From Pelecanus crispus (taxonomy: Eukaryota > Chordata > Aves > Pelecaniformes > Pelecanidae): a DNA stretch of 64,000 nt. The translations under genes and the position numbers were made by a program. The stretch lies in NCBI RefSeq assembly GCF_030463565.1, contig NC_134643.1, positions 82,271,721 through 82,335,720 on the forward strand, in the 5' to 3' direction. Positions 45,483 through 58,824 of the stretch are shown here, one piece after another (the first letter of the stretch is position 1; the number at the start of each line of letters is the position of its first letter). The notes under the pieces were generated by a model, which worked only from the letters and a program-made list of their open reading frames with translations, made no database searches and was not told the DNA's origin.

Positions 45483-48400
45483 AATTTGCCAGTATTTTTT
45501 TGCCCTTTTTTTCCCACTCTCCCAAAGCTGCCAGGAACCTTAAGGATGTGGGAAGACCAAAGGGTTTCAGTCATTTTCTCTCAGATGGGCACCAGTGCAA
45601 CCAGTGCTCTGTAAGTGTCAGAAGTGATGAACCTACTTCTTAAGGATTTGAGTCCTTTCCCCACTCTCTTGCCCAGCGAGCCGAGACAAACGTGCTCTGT
45701 GGCAAGGCTAAAGCTGTGCACGCCTTGCCTGAGCAGCTGGATGCCGCCAGATTAGAGTACGTGACTGAGCTCTGTTTGCCTTCTGCACTGGCACTTTAAT
45801 TTGGGTGCATTTCCTTTATCCAGCTGCCAGTTTTCACAAAACTTGTGAAAACATCATTTTCTTTGATATTTCTTCCCTTCTACAGAATGTGCCAACAGAT
45901 TCCGAAGCTGCGAGGGGAGGTTTGACAGCAGGGTGGATGAGGATAAATCTTATCTGCTTTGGAGAGCAGGCAAAAATGGCAGCTGATTAAGAATATGACA
46001 AATGCAACATGTTATGGCTGTTATCTGCTCCCCATGCTTCCTTTTTCTGATTCATCTTGTATATATGTATAAATGGACATGAAGCCATGAAAAATAGGAT
46101 GTAAGTTAGAGCATCTCAGTGTCTGTAATGTTTATTTGGGAGGCCTGTGAGATCTGACAAGCGTAAGGTGGCCACGGTCTCCCTACTGGGGACACAAGTG
46201 GTCACGGTTATCCTAGATCTTCTACTGCTTACTCTCACAAACTGGGGTATTAACTTCTAGTGTATCACTCATTCCTGGTCACTTCTGGTCCGTAAGCGTT
46301 AGCTTGCTCCCTGGCTTGGCTTTAGCTTGGGCCAGATTGCACTCTCTGAGGTGGTGCCTTGCTGTGGCTTGGGGGACCACATGCCAAGGGCCGTTTCTGA
46401 TCGGCACTGTGAACAGGAGTGCATGAAGTGCCCTCCATGCAACACAGTTCTTCAGACCTACCCCAGCAGGCTTTGTACCCTCAAACACCTGCACATGCTC
46501 TCATGCTGTGCTCCAGGATGTGCAGCAGTTGCCACTTGGAACTGAAAAATAAATAAATCAGATTTTAAGAGTACCATACAGGGCTCAGTGGGTACCTGGG
46601 GCCAAATGCTACGCTGTGGGGATGGAAGCAGCATGTGCCGCTTAGCTTCACAATCAGAGAATGGTCCCTGGCCCTGTTTCACTTAGCGTTGTAGATACTG
46701 CCTATGTCTCCCCACCTCTGTTTTGTTAGCAATAAAGGTGGGCTGCACATACTCCAAACTCCATTCAAAGCAAAATGACACTGTTCAACTATGATCATGG
46801 ATTTGTAAGACCAAAGCGTGCTTCAGCAAAGAGTTACCTGTAATAGCACAAAAAAAGCCTATCTAAACGTTAATCAGAATATTTTTTTTGGCAACCTCAA
46901 CAGCTAAATAATTTTTCAGTTAAATAATAATTAAGATGCTGCATAGGGCAATTTAGGCCAGCACTGATTCTTTGAATGGGGTTTTAAACCCTTGGCGATA
47001 AGGGTGCTTGGTGCGCGTGCTGCCAGTGCCCTTTGGGGAGAAGTTGACTCATCATGAGGAAGGTGTGCTGGGCTGCAAGTTGCCTCTGGAAAGGCATTTA
47101 CTCAGGTAGCACTCCGTGGTAGGCCTGCATGAGAGAGCCTTGCGTGGGCTCTGAGTCAGACGTGAGCTGTGTATCTGTGTTAGCATGGTGCGGTGCAGAC
47201 CAGAGGTGGTGGACCCTGTCTTGCAGCAGGGCTTGTACAGGGTGGCCTGGCACCGGAGGTCTTTCATGGCTGTCAGAGAATGACATGAGTTTTTAAGTAT
47301 GGTGCAGCTTCCTGAGGAAGAAATGAGCTTGACGTGGAGTGGTGAACCTGGCCTCCTCCAACCTCTCCTCTGACCTAAAACTCTGGGAAGTTTTCTCATT
47401 GTAGTTATTATACAGTAATGACATGTTTTTCTACTTACTACATACAGTGCCAAAAAGGCAAGGATCAATGTTTGTTACACTGTAGAAAACATTCTTTAAA
47501 AATATGATGTCTTCCCCAGCATGGGATCTGGGTTCAAAGTTGTTGGTCAGTGTTTGTAGCTCTGTTCACACCTCTGTTTGTCATTATGTCTGCAGTTCAT
47601 AGCTGGTCATATTTTAGCAGAGTAGACCTCGTATCTCTCACATATTGAGTGTCTGCTTAAAGGGCTGTTTACTAGGTGGGATGGAGCAAAATGTGCCATA
47701 TCAGCATAGGAGACAGCCTAAACCAAGAAAGGCTGTAGTTCAGAGACTGTATGGCACTCCGTTGTTCACCATGACTTGGATTAGGCCTTTGAATGTCTTG
47801 GGAATGAAACTGAACTCCCCAAAGCCGTCGCGGATGGGAAGGGTCAGCATAAAAGGGACTGGAAGGGGAGAGGTACATGGTGAAGAGGTGATCTGCCATT
47901 TCATACAAGCTAGGGACTGCGAGAGACAGAAGAGATCCAACACGACAGACTAACCTTTCCAATGTGGTGGTCTGCCTGGTGCCTCCAGCTAGGGATCACA
48001 GGGGCCAGCTTGGATGGTCACCTGGCGTCACCTGAGGCCTGATAGTGAGGGACGGAGCTCACAGTGCAGAGCTTCCTTCTGTTTTGTGATTTTTTTTTTT
48101 TTTTTTTCCTGGTGAGGGCACTCATTTTGCTCAGTTGGAAGAGCAAAACCTTTTGTAACCTCCCTGCCATCAAAGCTGCCCCAGCTCTGTCAAGTCTTTG
48201 AAGAAGGAGCTGATACTCAGAGATGCATTTGGGCTTGCTTTGGAGCCGGTACCAACATCACTGGGAGAGGCTTTGGGCTAGCTCTGCTCAGTTTTGAAAA
48301 ATCCCACCTTCAGTTTTGACCCTTTTCCAGCAATTTTGCTCACGCTCAGGACCAGGGGGGCCTGCTTTCAGTCACCAAGCTGCTTCTGTGGCTATGCTGG

Positions 48401-48530
48401 CTAGAGGGAGATCACAAGGGCTTGAAGTCTGCATGCCTCAGCGCAGTGCCTGATGGCCAGCAGGTGAAAGAGCAGAGCTTTCCTCCCTGCGTAATGCTAT
48501 GCAATTAGGTGCCTGGTGGGTGTTTTATGC
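45483..48530. other. intergenic DNA, no gene recognised
   Basis: No gene recognised. A 138-codon minus frame at 47052-47468 has no known domain. A T18 run lies at 48090-48107. Confidence 0.5.
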
Positions 48531-48618
48531 CTTCCCCTGGAGCATCTGGCACTGGTCACTGTCTGAGACAGGACGCTGGGCTGGATGAAGCATCGGTCTG
48601 CCCTGGTGTTGCAATGCT
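48531..48618 (+). mobile_element. ancient L3/CR1-like LINE tail
   Basis: 'cttcccctggagcatctggc', 'actggtcactgtctgagaca', 'ggacgctgggctggatgaag' and 'catcggtctgccctg' follow, base for base in many places, the old reptile/bird LINE 3' end (TTCCTCTGAAGCATCAGGTACTGGCCACTGT...GGATACTGGGCTAGATGGACCATTGGTCTGACCC). It is older than the CR1 copies elsewhere in the window. Confidence 0.7.
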
Positions 48619-50575
48619 GACGTTGCTGTCTCCCTGGTGGGCTAGCGTCCTGTGATATCCTTCCAGCTGGTAACATGCCCAGGACAGAGTTTTAGCACCA
48701 TCCACCACTCGAGCTGCTTGCAGCCTTGGTGTAGCATTACCAAAAATAAAGCTGTTTGAATGAAACAAGTGTTTGGAAACGAGCTGTCTCTCTCCCACTC
48801 TCTTTCTCTCTCCCCCCGAGGGTGGCAAAGCATGCAAGAGTGGAGGGAGGAGAGGAGCTTGGCAAAGGCTGACCAGGGCATGAGCCCTCCCTCTTTTCCC
48901 TCCTTCTCGTCCTCAGGGAAACACAAATGAACGCTTATGCTGCACAGAACATGGTCACCAAAAAACCACCCTAATGGCTTCATCTGCAAAAAGAGCTCTC
49001 GGGATCAGTTTCCCATCCCTTAACCCATTGCCTGACACACTGAAAGAGAAGAAGAGAGTCAGGAGCCAAACACAACATTAATCAGATTAGGACCTTTCTT
49101 GGGACTTCTTTATTTTTACTTCAGTTTCCTCGTTTCAGTTACTTACCTCATTTCTCCTGAACACCAGGGGCGATAGCCCAGACAATGGCCTGTAACATCC
49201 TTCACAGGGTAGATTTTCTAGTCTCCAGCCCAGATGTTTACTCCCAGTTCTGGTTAGTCCCCAGCCAAAGAGGTTAGCCAGTTAGCTGGACATCTCTTCA
49301 TACAGGATATGCTTTCTTCAGGGGCTGAAGTGAGCCCATACCGTCAAGGGAGACGGCAGATTTTTTTTATCCTGTTTTCACATTATGTGCTCTGAAATGG
49401 CTCAGCTGGGACAAGTTAAGTCTTGGGGGCACGTGCATTGCTGCAGAAGTGTCAAGGAAGATTAAAAACAGGCACAGAAGTTTGACTCAGACTAACCCCC
49501 AGAAAATGCTAGGGGGGGAGCTTTTTGTCTCGGTGCTGGGTAGAAGGAGGTTAGAAACTGTGAGCGAAGACACCATCTGCTGGCTTTTCATTCCTACAGT
49601 GTGTCTGGAGGTTACAGGCTGCATATACATCCTCTGTAGTAAAAGAGAGAAGCATAAGTCAATTTTTCACGGTAACAGAAAAAAAAGGCACAACATCCAG
49701 CTAACGGTTCAGGCGAGAAAAGGTGATGGCAGCGGTGGTGGTATCAGTTTATTAGCATAGGTATGCGATGGAAATACCATACCGATGCTTCTTTCAGCGT
49801 TCTCCCTGAGCTCCCTGTCTGACTGAGCAGAAGGGATGGATGGAAAATGACATCAGCATCGTTTGGTTAAAAGCTGATGGGTGGGAGAAGGGAGTAAGGG
49901 GAGGTTAGACTAGCCTGCTAGCATTTCAAGCGTATTAAGGCAGAGGCAAAGGGGGGGAGTGTTTCACATGGTACATTGTGAGTAACGAGGAGCCAAAGAC
50001 CAGGATGTAGGATATACAAAAGGAAAGTTTAGTCTCAGTTTCAGGAAAGATGTTCTGTCAGTTGTTACATTGTTGACTAGTTTCCCAGGGGAAATCATGA
50101 GGACAGGAGTTTTTTAAAACCAAAAAGGGCTAAGAAAATTCACAGACAAAACCGGTGCCAAACTGGCCCCTGCATGAACAACCAAGGTCCCTTCCCTTCT
50201 TTTCTGCCCTCTGTGGTTCTTGCTCCCCAGCTAATTCCTCCTTGTTAAGCCTTGTTTATATAAACAGCCACAGTGTCTCAAGATGCCTGCTAACATGGCA
50301 TGTCCGCTTCCACTTCCACTCCGCTTTCCTCCTGCTCTACACTCTCCATTCTCCTTCCTACGCTTCCTCTCTTGTCCTCTCCCAGCCTGCTACCTGCCCC
50401 CAGGGACCAAGCTGGGTCTCCTCTTGCTTCTGGTTCCGTCTTTCCCCCAAATTGTTGTGAGTTTCTTACTGCGGAGGACTGCGGTGTGCCGCGTTCCCAC
50501 AGTAGTGGGTCACTATCCAGGAGACATGTTTTTTCATCCCTACAGTTCCATGCACCTGGCTAATAGTGGGGAAGA
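48619..50575. other. intergenic DNA, no gene recognised
   Basis: Nothing identifiable beyond short chance frames. Confidence 0.5.
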
Positions 50576-50648
50576 CTGTTATCCACATTTTGCTTATATG
50601 AGGAAGCTGAGAGGCGGCCAAGGGAAGAGGTTTACTTGAAGTGGCACG
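50576..50648 (-). repeat. MIR-like relic (reverse)
   Basis: 'gttatccacattttgcttat' and 'atgaggaagctgagaggcgg', then 'ccaagggaagagg', match the reversed MIR core (ATTATCCCCATTTTACAGATGAGGAAACTGAGGCACAGAGAGG). One of the better MIR-type matches in the window. Confidence 0.6.
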
Positions 50649-52835
50649 CTCAGGCCAGGAATGGGCTGACTCAGTTCTCTGGTATCCCATCCCAAATCCT
50701 TTCCACTGGCCCGTGGTTCCCGCACTCCTGTCTGACCTATCCATCAGGAAAGTCTGTAATGAGAGAGCATTCCCAGCATGTTAGGCAGTACAGAGGAAAA
50801 AACATGATACAGAGGGAGATTAGACTTAGGTGGGATGCTGGAAAATTCCCACTTCCCTCTGGATTAAGCATTTAAACCATTGTCGCCATTTCTTTCAACA
50901 AATAAACAAGGCAGATGTAGCATTATTTACCAAGTAAGGAAGTCTCCATAAAACAGTTCCCAGATTTGAGGTAATCATGTTTTTCAACAGAATATATATA
51001 AAAAAAAAAAAAAATTGGCACACAGCATCTTCTCTTAAGTCTAGGCAAGAGGCACACATTTATTTCCAGTAGCAGCACACAGCGTACTGACTGTAACTAG
51101 GTGAGAATGCTAAACAGACCCAGTTTCCCTGCTGGCGTCTGAAAACAGGGATAAATTCCTCCGCAGACAAAAGACAGATGGTGTGGGCATTGCTAAAATC
51201 CTGGCTTCCTGGAGTCAGAAAGCTATGCAAATTCAAAGGTTCAGAGAGTGAAAGATTGTTAATTAATTATTATCTTTGTTAGGATGTTGTCATGCTTTGC
51301 CAGTGGCACTGAGGTCTGGCAGAAAACTTAGCCCTATGGGCAGGCAGAGTATTTCTGTGACGGTCTTAATTTATCCTTCACTGGATGAAAAATGCACTGT
51401 TTCTCATGCAGGGTAAGGGAAGTCAGGCTGTTGTTACAGAGGCAGGGAATGCAGAAAAGACACTGGAGAAGGGAGCAGGCTTTCTGACAGCTACTGTCCT
51501 GATACACTTGACTAATTTGTGGGGAGATCAGGGGAATGTCTGAACGCAAAATTGTTGTGGGTTTGGTATTTTTAGTGTCGCATGATACGCTGCCTCTGCT
51601 GTGTGAGTGCTGCATCTCTGCCACCATACCTCGCAGTGAAGCTGCTCCGGTACTGATAATTTGGGTCAGAACAGCCGCACATGCGACGGCATTTCACCAT
51701 GGGCTTGGAGCTCTCCATATTCATCCCATGGCTGCTGCTCCACCACTGTGCAGAGTGAGCTCTGGGGTTTCTTTCTTGGCGCATGGTGGGAATCCCTACC
51801 AAGAAACAAAGGGATTCTGGACGCTGAGGGACAGGCAAGGGGACGCCCACAGCTTCTCATGTGGGATCTGGCTTCTCCACATCAGTGCTGTGCTGTCAGA
51901 ACACGGATCAAGCACCATGAAGGGCCATGATGGTGAATATGAGCAGGTTGTTAAAAATTAAGCTGAGTCAGTGGGTGGAGTGGAAGGATGAGCAGTGGCC
52001 AGGCTGGGGAAGAAGGCAGACTGTAGGAGGACCAGTGAAAGCAGGAGCACAGAGGGAGAGTGGGAGTGGAGATAGGAGATCTGGTTGTCTTGCTGGGAAA
52101 CAGAGAGAGCAGAGGTGTGCCTTAGCTAACTGAGAAAAAAAGGCCTGGAAGGGAACCAGAAATACGGAAGAGAGAAAACAGGACAGCACAGCAAGGGGCT
52201 CATCTGTAACGGTTTGCAAGAAATCTCTGTCCAAGGAGCACAGCCCCCTCAAACCTGGAAAGGAACCAGAGTTTCTGGTTCTCCCCTGCTGACAAGTCTC
52301 TGTGAAATCCAAGGGCAGCTTGTCCCATCTGGCTGTAGTACAGGGACATCTTTTCAAGTACCTGATGGTGACAGAGGTGTCCTGGGCATCAGTCTTGCTG
52401 ATGAGCCACTACGGTTTTGCCCAACCCTACCCTACTTGCCACTTTAGACTGTCACTCACCTCTTAACTTTGTCAGCCATGGTGTTTACATATCTAGTGCT
52501 TAATGTTGCTTTTGACAATGTGCGTTGTCCTTGTGCAGTGACACTGTGCATTGGCTTATGTAGCTGCTTCTCATCTCACGCTTCTCCACAGCTCAGAATG
52601 CATCTCAGATAGTTCAGCACTGCAGGTTCTCTCCTGTTGCACAACCCCATATAGCATCTGCTGTGACCCCATTCATGTAGCATGCATATGTGAACCCATA
52701 AACATGGATTGCTGGGACCAGGGATCAGCAGTGCATCCTGTGAAGGGATGTGCCAGACAGTGGCTGCAGCACTGCACCACAACTGAGTTGTCTGTTGCTA
52801 CCTACAGGTGTGTTCCTGTCTTTGCGGTGAATATT
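50649..52835. other. intergenic DNA, no gene recognised
   Basis: No gene recognised. An A-rich run (about 51000-51014) is the only low-complexity feature of note. Confidence 0.5.
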
Positions 52836-53948
52836 GCCTACCTTGATGCAGGCTTTTGACACTGCCATAAGATCCTCATAGAATCCATAGTTGAAGTGTG
52901 GGCTGGATGAGCAGACAGTGAGGTGGATTGAACACTGGCTAAATGGCCAGGCTCACAGGGTGGTGATCAGCCACAAGAAGTCTAGTTGGAGGCCAGTAAC
53001 TAGAGGAGTACCCCAGGGGTCAGTACTGGGCCCAATACTGTTCAACATAGTTAATGATCAGGGTAATGGGGCACAGCGTACCCTCACCAAGTTTGCAGAT
53101 GACACCAAACTGGGAGGAATGGCTGATATGCCAGAGGGTTGTCCCATTCAGAGGGACCTGGACAAGCTAGAGAAATGGGCTGGCAGGAACCTCATGAAGT
53201 TCAACAAGGGGAAGTGCAAAGTCCTGCACTTGGAGAGGAGCAACCTCATGCACCAGTATATGCTGGGGGCTGCAAAGCTGGAAAGCAACTTTGCAGAAAA
53301 GAACCTGGGGGCCCTGGGGGACCAAGAAGTTGAACATGAGCCAACAACGTGCCTTGTCAGCTAAGAAGGCCAATGGTATCCTGGGCTGCATTAGGAGGAG
53401 TGTTGCCAGCAGGTTGAGGGAGGTGATCCTTTCCCTTTATTCAGCCCTGGTGAGGTCACACCTGTAGTGCTGTGTCTAGTTGTGGGGTCCCCAGTACAAG
53501 ACATGGACATGCTGGAGACAGTCCAGCAAAAGGCCACTAAAATGATGAAGGGACTGGAGCATCTCTCCAATAAGGAAAAGCTGAGGGAGCTGGGACTGTT
53601 TAGCCTGGAGAAGGCTGAGGGGGGATCTTATCAATGTATATAAACACCTGAAAGGAGGACACAAAGAGGAGCCTGGCTCCATCCAGGACCAGAGGCAATG
53701 GGCACAACCTGCAACACAGGAGGGTCTGTCTGAACATAAGGAAACACTGTTTTACTGTGAGGGTGACTGGGCATTGGCACAGGTTGCCCAGAGGGGTTGT
53801 GGAGTCTCCCTTCTTGGAAATCTTCAAAAGCTGTCTGGACATGGTCCTGGGCAACTGGCCCTAGGTGACCTTGCTTGAGCAGGGGGGTTGGACCTGATGA
53901 CTTCCAGAGGACCCTTCCAACCTCAACCAGTCTGTGATTCTGTGGTTC
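52836..53948 (+). mobile_element. CR1 LINE, about 1.1 kb, 5'-truncated, with part of the reverse transcriptase
   Basis: Starts inside the reverse transcriptase at a decayed form of the conserved YLDFSKAFDT segment (here YLDAGF then a stop) and runs to a degraded terminal octamer (ctgtgattctgtgg). It contains the finger/palm motifs, then the C-terminal ORF2 region in shifting frames, then the 3' UTR ('ggttggacctgatgacttcc'). This is the longest CR1 copy in the window. Its tail resembles the minus-strand copy at 1.8 kb. Confidence 0.94.
52891..53364 (+). pseudogene. CR1 ORF2 reverse-transcriptase remnant
   Basis: One open stretch of about 157 codons with motifs GVPQGSVLGPILFNI (RT block 4) and the catalytic FADDTKL (block 5), then [22 protein letters not shown]. 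Both catalytic Asp of FADD are kept. Compared with the family, the frame is broken: it starts after an upstream stop in the AFDT block, and near 53330 it shifts out of the correct frame, so the native phrase ([19 protein letters not shown]) continues in another frame. Downstream a TAG interrupts the LVRSHL segment at about 53466. It is a dead, partial copy. Confidence 0.9.
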
Positions 53949-56900
53949 CTGAGGCTCCCTCTTCTTTGCATGCTTCCCTCCTGCACTTTTAAATTTCATG
54001 GCCTCCCTCCGTAGCATGACCTGTTATACGAGCTGGTCCTCTCCTCCTTCCTTTCCCATAGCTGGACATGGCAGACTGCAGTACTTGAGAGGCCCTGAGT
54101 ATTGAGGAAGACTCTTGAGAGGTCTGTAGTGCAGATACTCAAGCACCAGCACGTGTGCAAGTGAATGTTTCCAGTTGTTTCTTTGTGTGGTCAGCAGTGT
54201 TTCTGGAAAGGCACGTTTCGCTTCTGTGTTGACTGATAAAACAGCATCCAATCCTGTTAAGGGGCATATCTGGAAAAACATTAATCAAACCACCCAAGGC
54301 TGACTAACAAGGGCTTCCCAAAAGGCTTCTAAGTGCACATTTTTTTTATCATAAGTGTGACATAAATATTCCTTTGATCCTGCCAGAAATTGTATTGTGA
54401 TTTCTCCCTTATTTGATTTGAAACGAGCCTTTCTCTCATTTCTCATTAGTTCAGTTTTTTGCTAGTCCTGGTGTGTTATTTTACAGCGTACCAAAGTACT
54501 GAAGATTTATACGTGGCTCCCAAAATTTGAACAGATTACAGGATGGGGAAGGAGGTGGAAGAAGAAAATACATTTTTTCACCACTTCTGCTTCTAATGCT
54601 GGAGGCTTCTTTCCAGTCAAAACAAGGCAATGTCAGTTTTACTTATCTTGGGGATCTGAAACATGTTGTGCTTCGATAGCCTGCAGGCAAGAGACCTCAC
54701 CCTCTTGGTGCTGTGCTGAACAGAGGCTTGAGCCTGCTGACATTCTTGGAACCTGATTACTGTTGCTCCACTCGAGAGCCTTTACAGCATAAAAACATTG
54801 GCTCATTTGCCACCTGCTCCCTCCCAAACTATAAAGGAGGATTGTGGGTTACTGCTATACATCAGTTTTGTGCAATGTGACTGCTGCGTCACATGTCATC
54901 ATTGTTTTCTTAGTTCTTTCCTTCGGTGTCCTGAAAGCTTTTCATTAGTCATCTGGGGGGGGGGGGGGGGGAACAACCATCAACCCTCTCTATTCACATT
55001 CTCATGGTGAATTTTCCAGCCTGGATTTTTTTAAGATGCAGGCTCTGGATCCACACTTGAATTTTTTTGCAGTCATGAACAACCAGGTCAGGAAACCATG
55101 ATTTGTAAAAAACGGGTCATTTGGGCTTCCAGGTTTGTGGCTCACTTAATTTCCTGGCACACTGCGTAGCACTCTGTCTTGGCTCTGCAGTGCGAGCCAC
55201 GGCTGCTCAGCACTTCTGGAAATTTGGGTCACTTACTGTTAGGGGATCAAGAAACAGATTTAGATTCCTGATTTCTAACCCACTAACTTGAAAGAAGCTC
55301 TCTTTGTTTCTTGTGTGGGGCACCTGACACTGAACAGTCCCTGCTATTTGTAGCAAAATCAGGAACAGGATAAAAACCTGGAGGTCCCGTGGAGGCTCTT
55401 TGGAAAATACAGGGTATCTAAACTGAATTATTCTTATCTCTCTCAAAGGGATCCTCAGCTGGTCTTATGCATGAAACCATGGAAGATTAATCTTCATGCT
55501 ATTCTGCATTTACTCTTATGATCCCCTAATGCTGTCTTAAGAGTTGGGGCTTGACACGGCATTGTTAGCCAAAAAATTTTGCTCTTCTCTTTCTCTTTCC
55601 AGTTTTCCTCCCAGGCCATCAGTGGCCATTTTGCTGGACAAGCAGATGTGCAAGGATACAGACACCCAGCCCTGGGGTAGGTCCTAAACTCTGCCCAGAT
55701 CCTTGTTTGTCTGTCTGGTGGACTGATTCCAGACCTTTACAGGTAGCTGGTCATTAGAAATATTAAGTGTAGTGCATAAGGGGAAGTTGGGCTGGGTAAA
55801 TCAGGGCCTTGGTAGTCCCTGGCTCAGTAGAGTATGGGTGTCCAACTCACTTAGGCTCCTTTTGGTAGTCCCAGCCATGGAGCTTGAAGCAGCTGGAGAT
55901 CTTAACCATATAAGGTCCTGTTTGCACTTGCTGTGATATTAGGCTATTCTAGTTATTGCTATTATTAGTGCTGTGGCCATCCCACAAGGTGATCAGCTCA
56001 TGTCTGAGTCCTAGCAGTTGGCTGGCACAGCTCTTGGAGGTGGCTTTGTTTCTCACAGGGACTTCCAGAGAGGTGCTGGGGAATCGACACCACAGTTTGT
56101 GGAGGCACAGGTCTGGGATCAAGCAAAGAAAGCAGATTCGCAGCATCCTTCCTTCCTTAGTTGACTCTCACTTGAGTGTCACAACACAGAGATTCAACTC
56201 TGTAGCCAGAACTAAGGGGGGTTTGTTCTTGTTGCTGTTATGAGACTACTTTTTGACCAGAGGTACTCTGTGTTTCTGTTTCCCAGTCATTCCTTACGTG
56301 TTACTCTTCAGCCCCTCTTACAACCCTCCTGTCTGGTTGGGATTTCCCCTGACTTGGTCTTGGCTTCACAAACACCATACTCAAAGCTGCTGAGGTTTCA
56401 AAAACAGCAAAAGGAGGGAATTAATCTCTGAGTGGCGAAATTTGCCGGCGGGTTTTTAATATCTTGGAACAGGTCATCCACGCTGCTTGTTAGCACCATC
56501 ACAAATTTCCAGGTTTCCCACCACACAGCCAGTGCTTTTCTCCCCTCTCTGCATCCTCCCTCATTTTCTCCTGCTTTATGCCCTTCCTGGTCCTGCTTCA
56601 GTCTCCAGGGTCTGACCAAGTGGTGCCACCCTGTTGTGGCAGCAGGATGGAGACTGGGCAGGAGTGAGTCAGGGGAGAGGAGGGTACTGAGACGTGGTGC
56701 TGCTTGCTCAGCCAGTCCAGGGGGTAGCAGTAGATTAGGGGAGCCAAGTCCTGTCTGTGGCATCTGTCTTCATGCCTGTCCTGTGCTCCTCTTGCACTCG
56801 CCTGGTTGTGTTTGGGGTACGGAAGCCATATAGTTGTGCTCATCCTGCACTGTGCCCCTGGGATGACTTGCTTGGCCTGGTGTTAGCTCATGAAATCCCT

Positions 56901-58824
56901 GCAGACTGCTGCTGGGGTGTCTGTGTCCTTTTGTTTTTTTCATTGCCCCCTCCCTGGATGTTTGCAGCTCACATAGGCTTGGTATAACCATAGCTTTCCT
57001 TGTTTCAGGTTTTTATTTAGGGAAAGATTTCATAAAGTGGCTCAACTGTTGCCTTTATCCCCTCTTTAGGTGACACATGCTCGTTGTGATAGGAGGGTGG
57101 TGGCCCCACTGTGAAGGTGTTTCCCTTCAGCCTCACCACTGTTTCACATTAGCCCCACCGTGCCTTCTCATTGCCCATATGATTGAGTGGGGACTGTGTC
57201 TCAGGGATGAGATTGCTCATTGTCTCTTAAAACAGGGCATATTGTAGGGGGAAAGGGAAATAAAACCAGCAGTACTTACCTCCTCATCCTGCTAAGCCAT
57301 GGTACCACAAAATAGTCACCAGGAAATTTCCCATTAAACATTTGTGATTGTGCAGGGTTTTATGTAGTTGGTGCAGGAAATGAATGGCAGGTGAGAGTGT
57401 CTCAGCAGGACTCCTGCCTGGCTGGTGTAATGTAAGGACAGAACGCAAAGAAGAGTCCCAGCCCTCACCAATTTCTCCATAGAAATATATCCGGGAGGGA
57501 AAACCAGCCATCCCCACAGCACAGCTTTTTTGCTGTAGGAGAATTCCTTTCTCCTCCTTTGAGGTGACTGCTTAGCAATCACAGTATGTTTGAGCACACT
57601 CAGTCAGTATTTCCAAACCAAGTCTCTCGTGTTAGGCTCTGAAATCCATCCTGGAACACCCATGCAAAAAATTACCTCCTTTCTGCCTACAGTCTGAGAC
57701 CAGATAGGGCAGGGGTGGAAGGAGAGGTAATTCAATACCCCAATTCAGTAAGAGTTTTTTTTAAATTTTAAGGCATTTTAAAGCTATTTCTAGAAATTCA
57801 GATTTCTACATCCCTGCATGTATGGCTTTGCCCAGTCCCAGCTCCCCTGTGATCTGCTATTTGGCTGTGCCTGTGGTGCTTGGAGTCCCTCCCTGTGCCC
57901 TGCATACACTGAGGGTATCTCTGCATGTCCTGGGGTAGAGCCCTTTCCCCTTGTGGTAACTGCCCAAGGACAGGCTCGTCTGCTTGGCCATGCAAAACCT
58001 CCCCCTTCCCTGGCCCAGGAGAGGTTGTTTCAGGCTGCTGCAGGTGCTCGAGTGCTTTGGAGGCACGGCCATCGCCCAGGCAGACAGGCAGCTGTGCCTG
58101 GACCCTGTCCACATTATGCCAAGCAGAGCAGGCGAGTGTGTGGCAGCACACAGCTAGCTGGTGTGCTAGGCTGCATGCCCACTGCCATGTGCCAACTCCA
58201 GATCCTTCCTGTGGTTAACTAATTCCTCACCAGCAATGCCAAACTGCTGCTGGATCCCCTCATCTCCTGTCTTCCTACCCAGGGCAAAACTTGATGCCAG
58301 GTTACTCTGTGTGTGCATTAGAAACTAGGATACGAGTATGCACATGAAGAGAAATTACCTGCATCTCCAGAGGCCCATATGATCTCTCATTGTAAACACA
58401 AAATTAGTCAAGATAAAAATCAGTTAACCTCTGAGAAATAAATGGGGGCTTCTGAAGATCACATTGCTTTGCCCGTAAATCTGCAATAAATTCACTGCTA
58501 GTTTAGGACTTATTCCTGAAGGAATATGTAAATTTTCTGTAGGCAATGTGGCTTCGCTAGAAAGACAGCCAACTTCTACAGCATACCAGCAATGCAACAG
58601 CAGCTGGCTTTTCTCTCCCTTCTGTGTAGCAAAAACCAATAAAGCAGCCCTCTTCCTCCCACAGCTCCCAATGGGTGAGCATTAGGAACTGGTATAAAAG
58701 CCTCCGGGCTTGTTTTGGCAAGGCCTTCCCTCTCCCCTTTTAGCTTTTTGGGGGAATGGGAAGGAGGAGGGAGACTCTGTTGGTTTTGCTGAGATGGGTA
58801 CCTGAGGACGGGTGCCTGCCATGG
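53949..58824. other. intergenic DNA, no gene recognised
   Basis: No gene recognised. A G17 run lies at 54955-54971. Open frames near 56.4-56.8 and 57.8-58.2 kb overlap on both strands and have no recognisable domains. Confidence 0.5.
54955..54971 (+). repeat. G17 homopolymer
   Basis: Seventeen consecutive G flanked by 'catct' and 'aacaacc'. Such runs can form G-quadruplexes and are prone to length variation and assembly error. Confidence 0.92.

Noticed and set aside
45886-45990. Exon-like segment with a good acceptor and a Cys-containing frame (CANRFRSC...)
   Set aside because: The acceptor (ttcttcccttctacag) is attractive, but the frame stops after about 34 codons without a good donor, and the similarity to a somatomedin-B-like module does not hold at the Cys positions.
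47052-47468. 138-codon minus-strand frame, possible processed pseudogene
   Set aside because: No recognisable parent protein, no poly-A tail and no flanking repeat.
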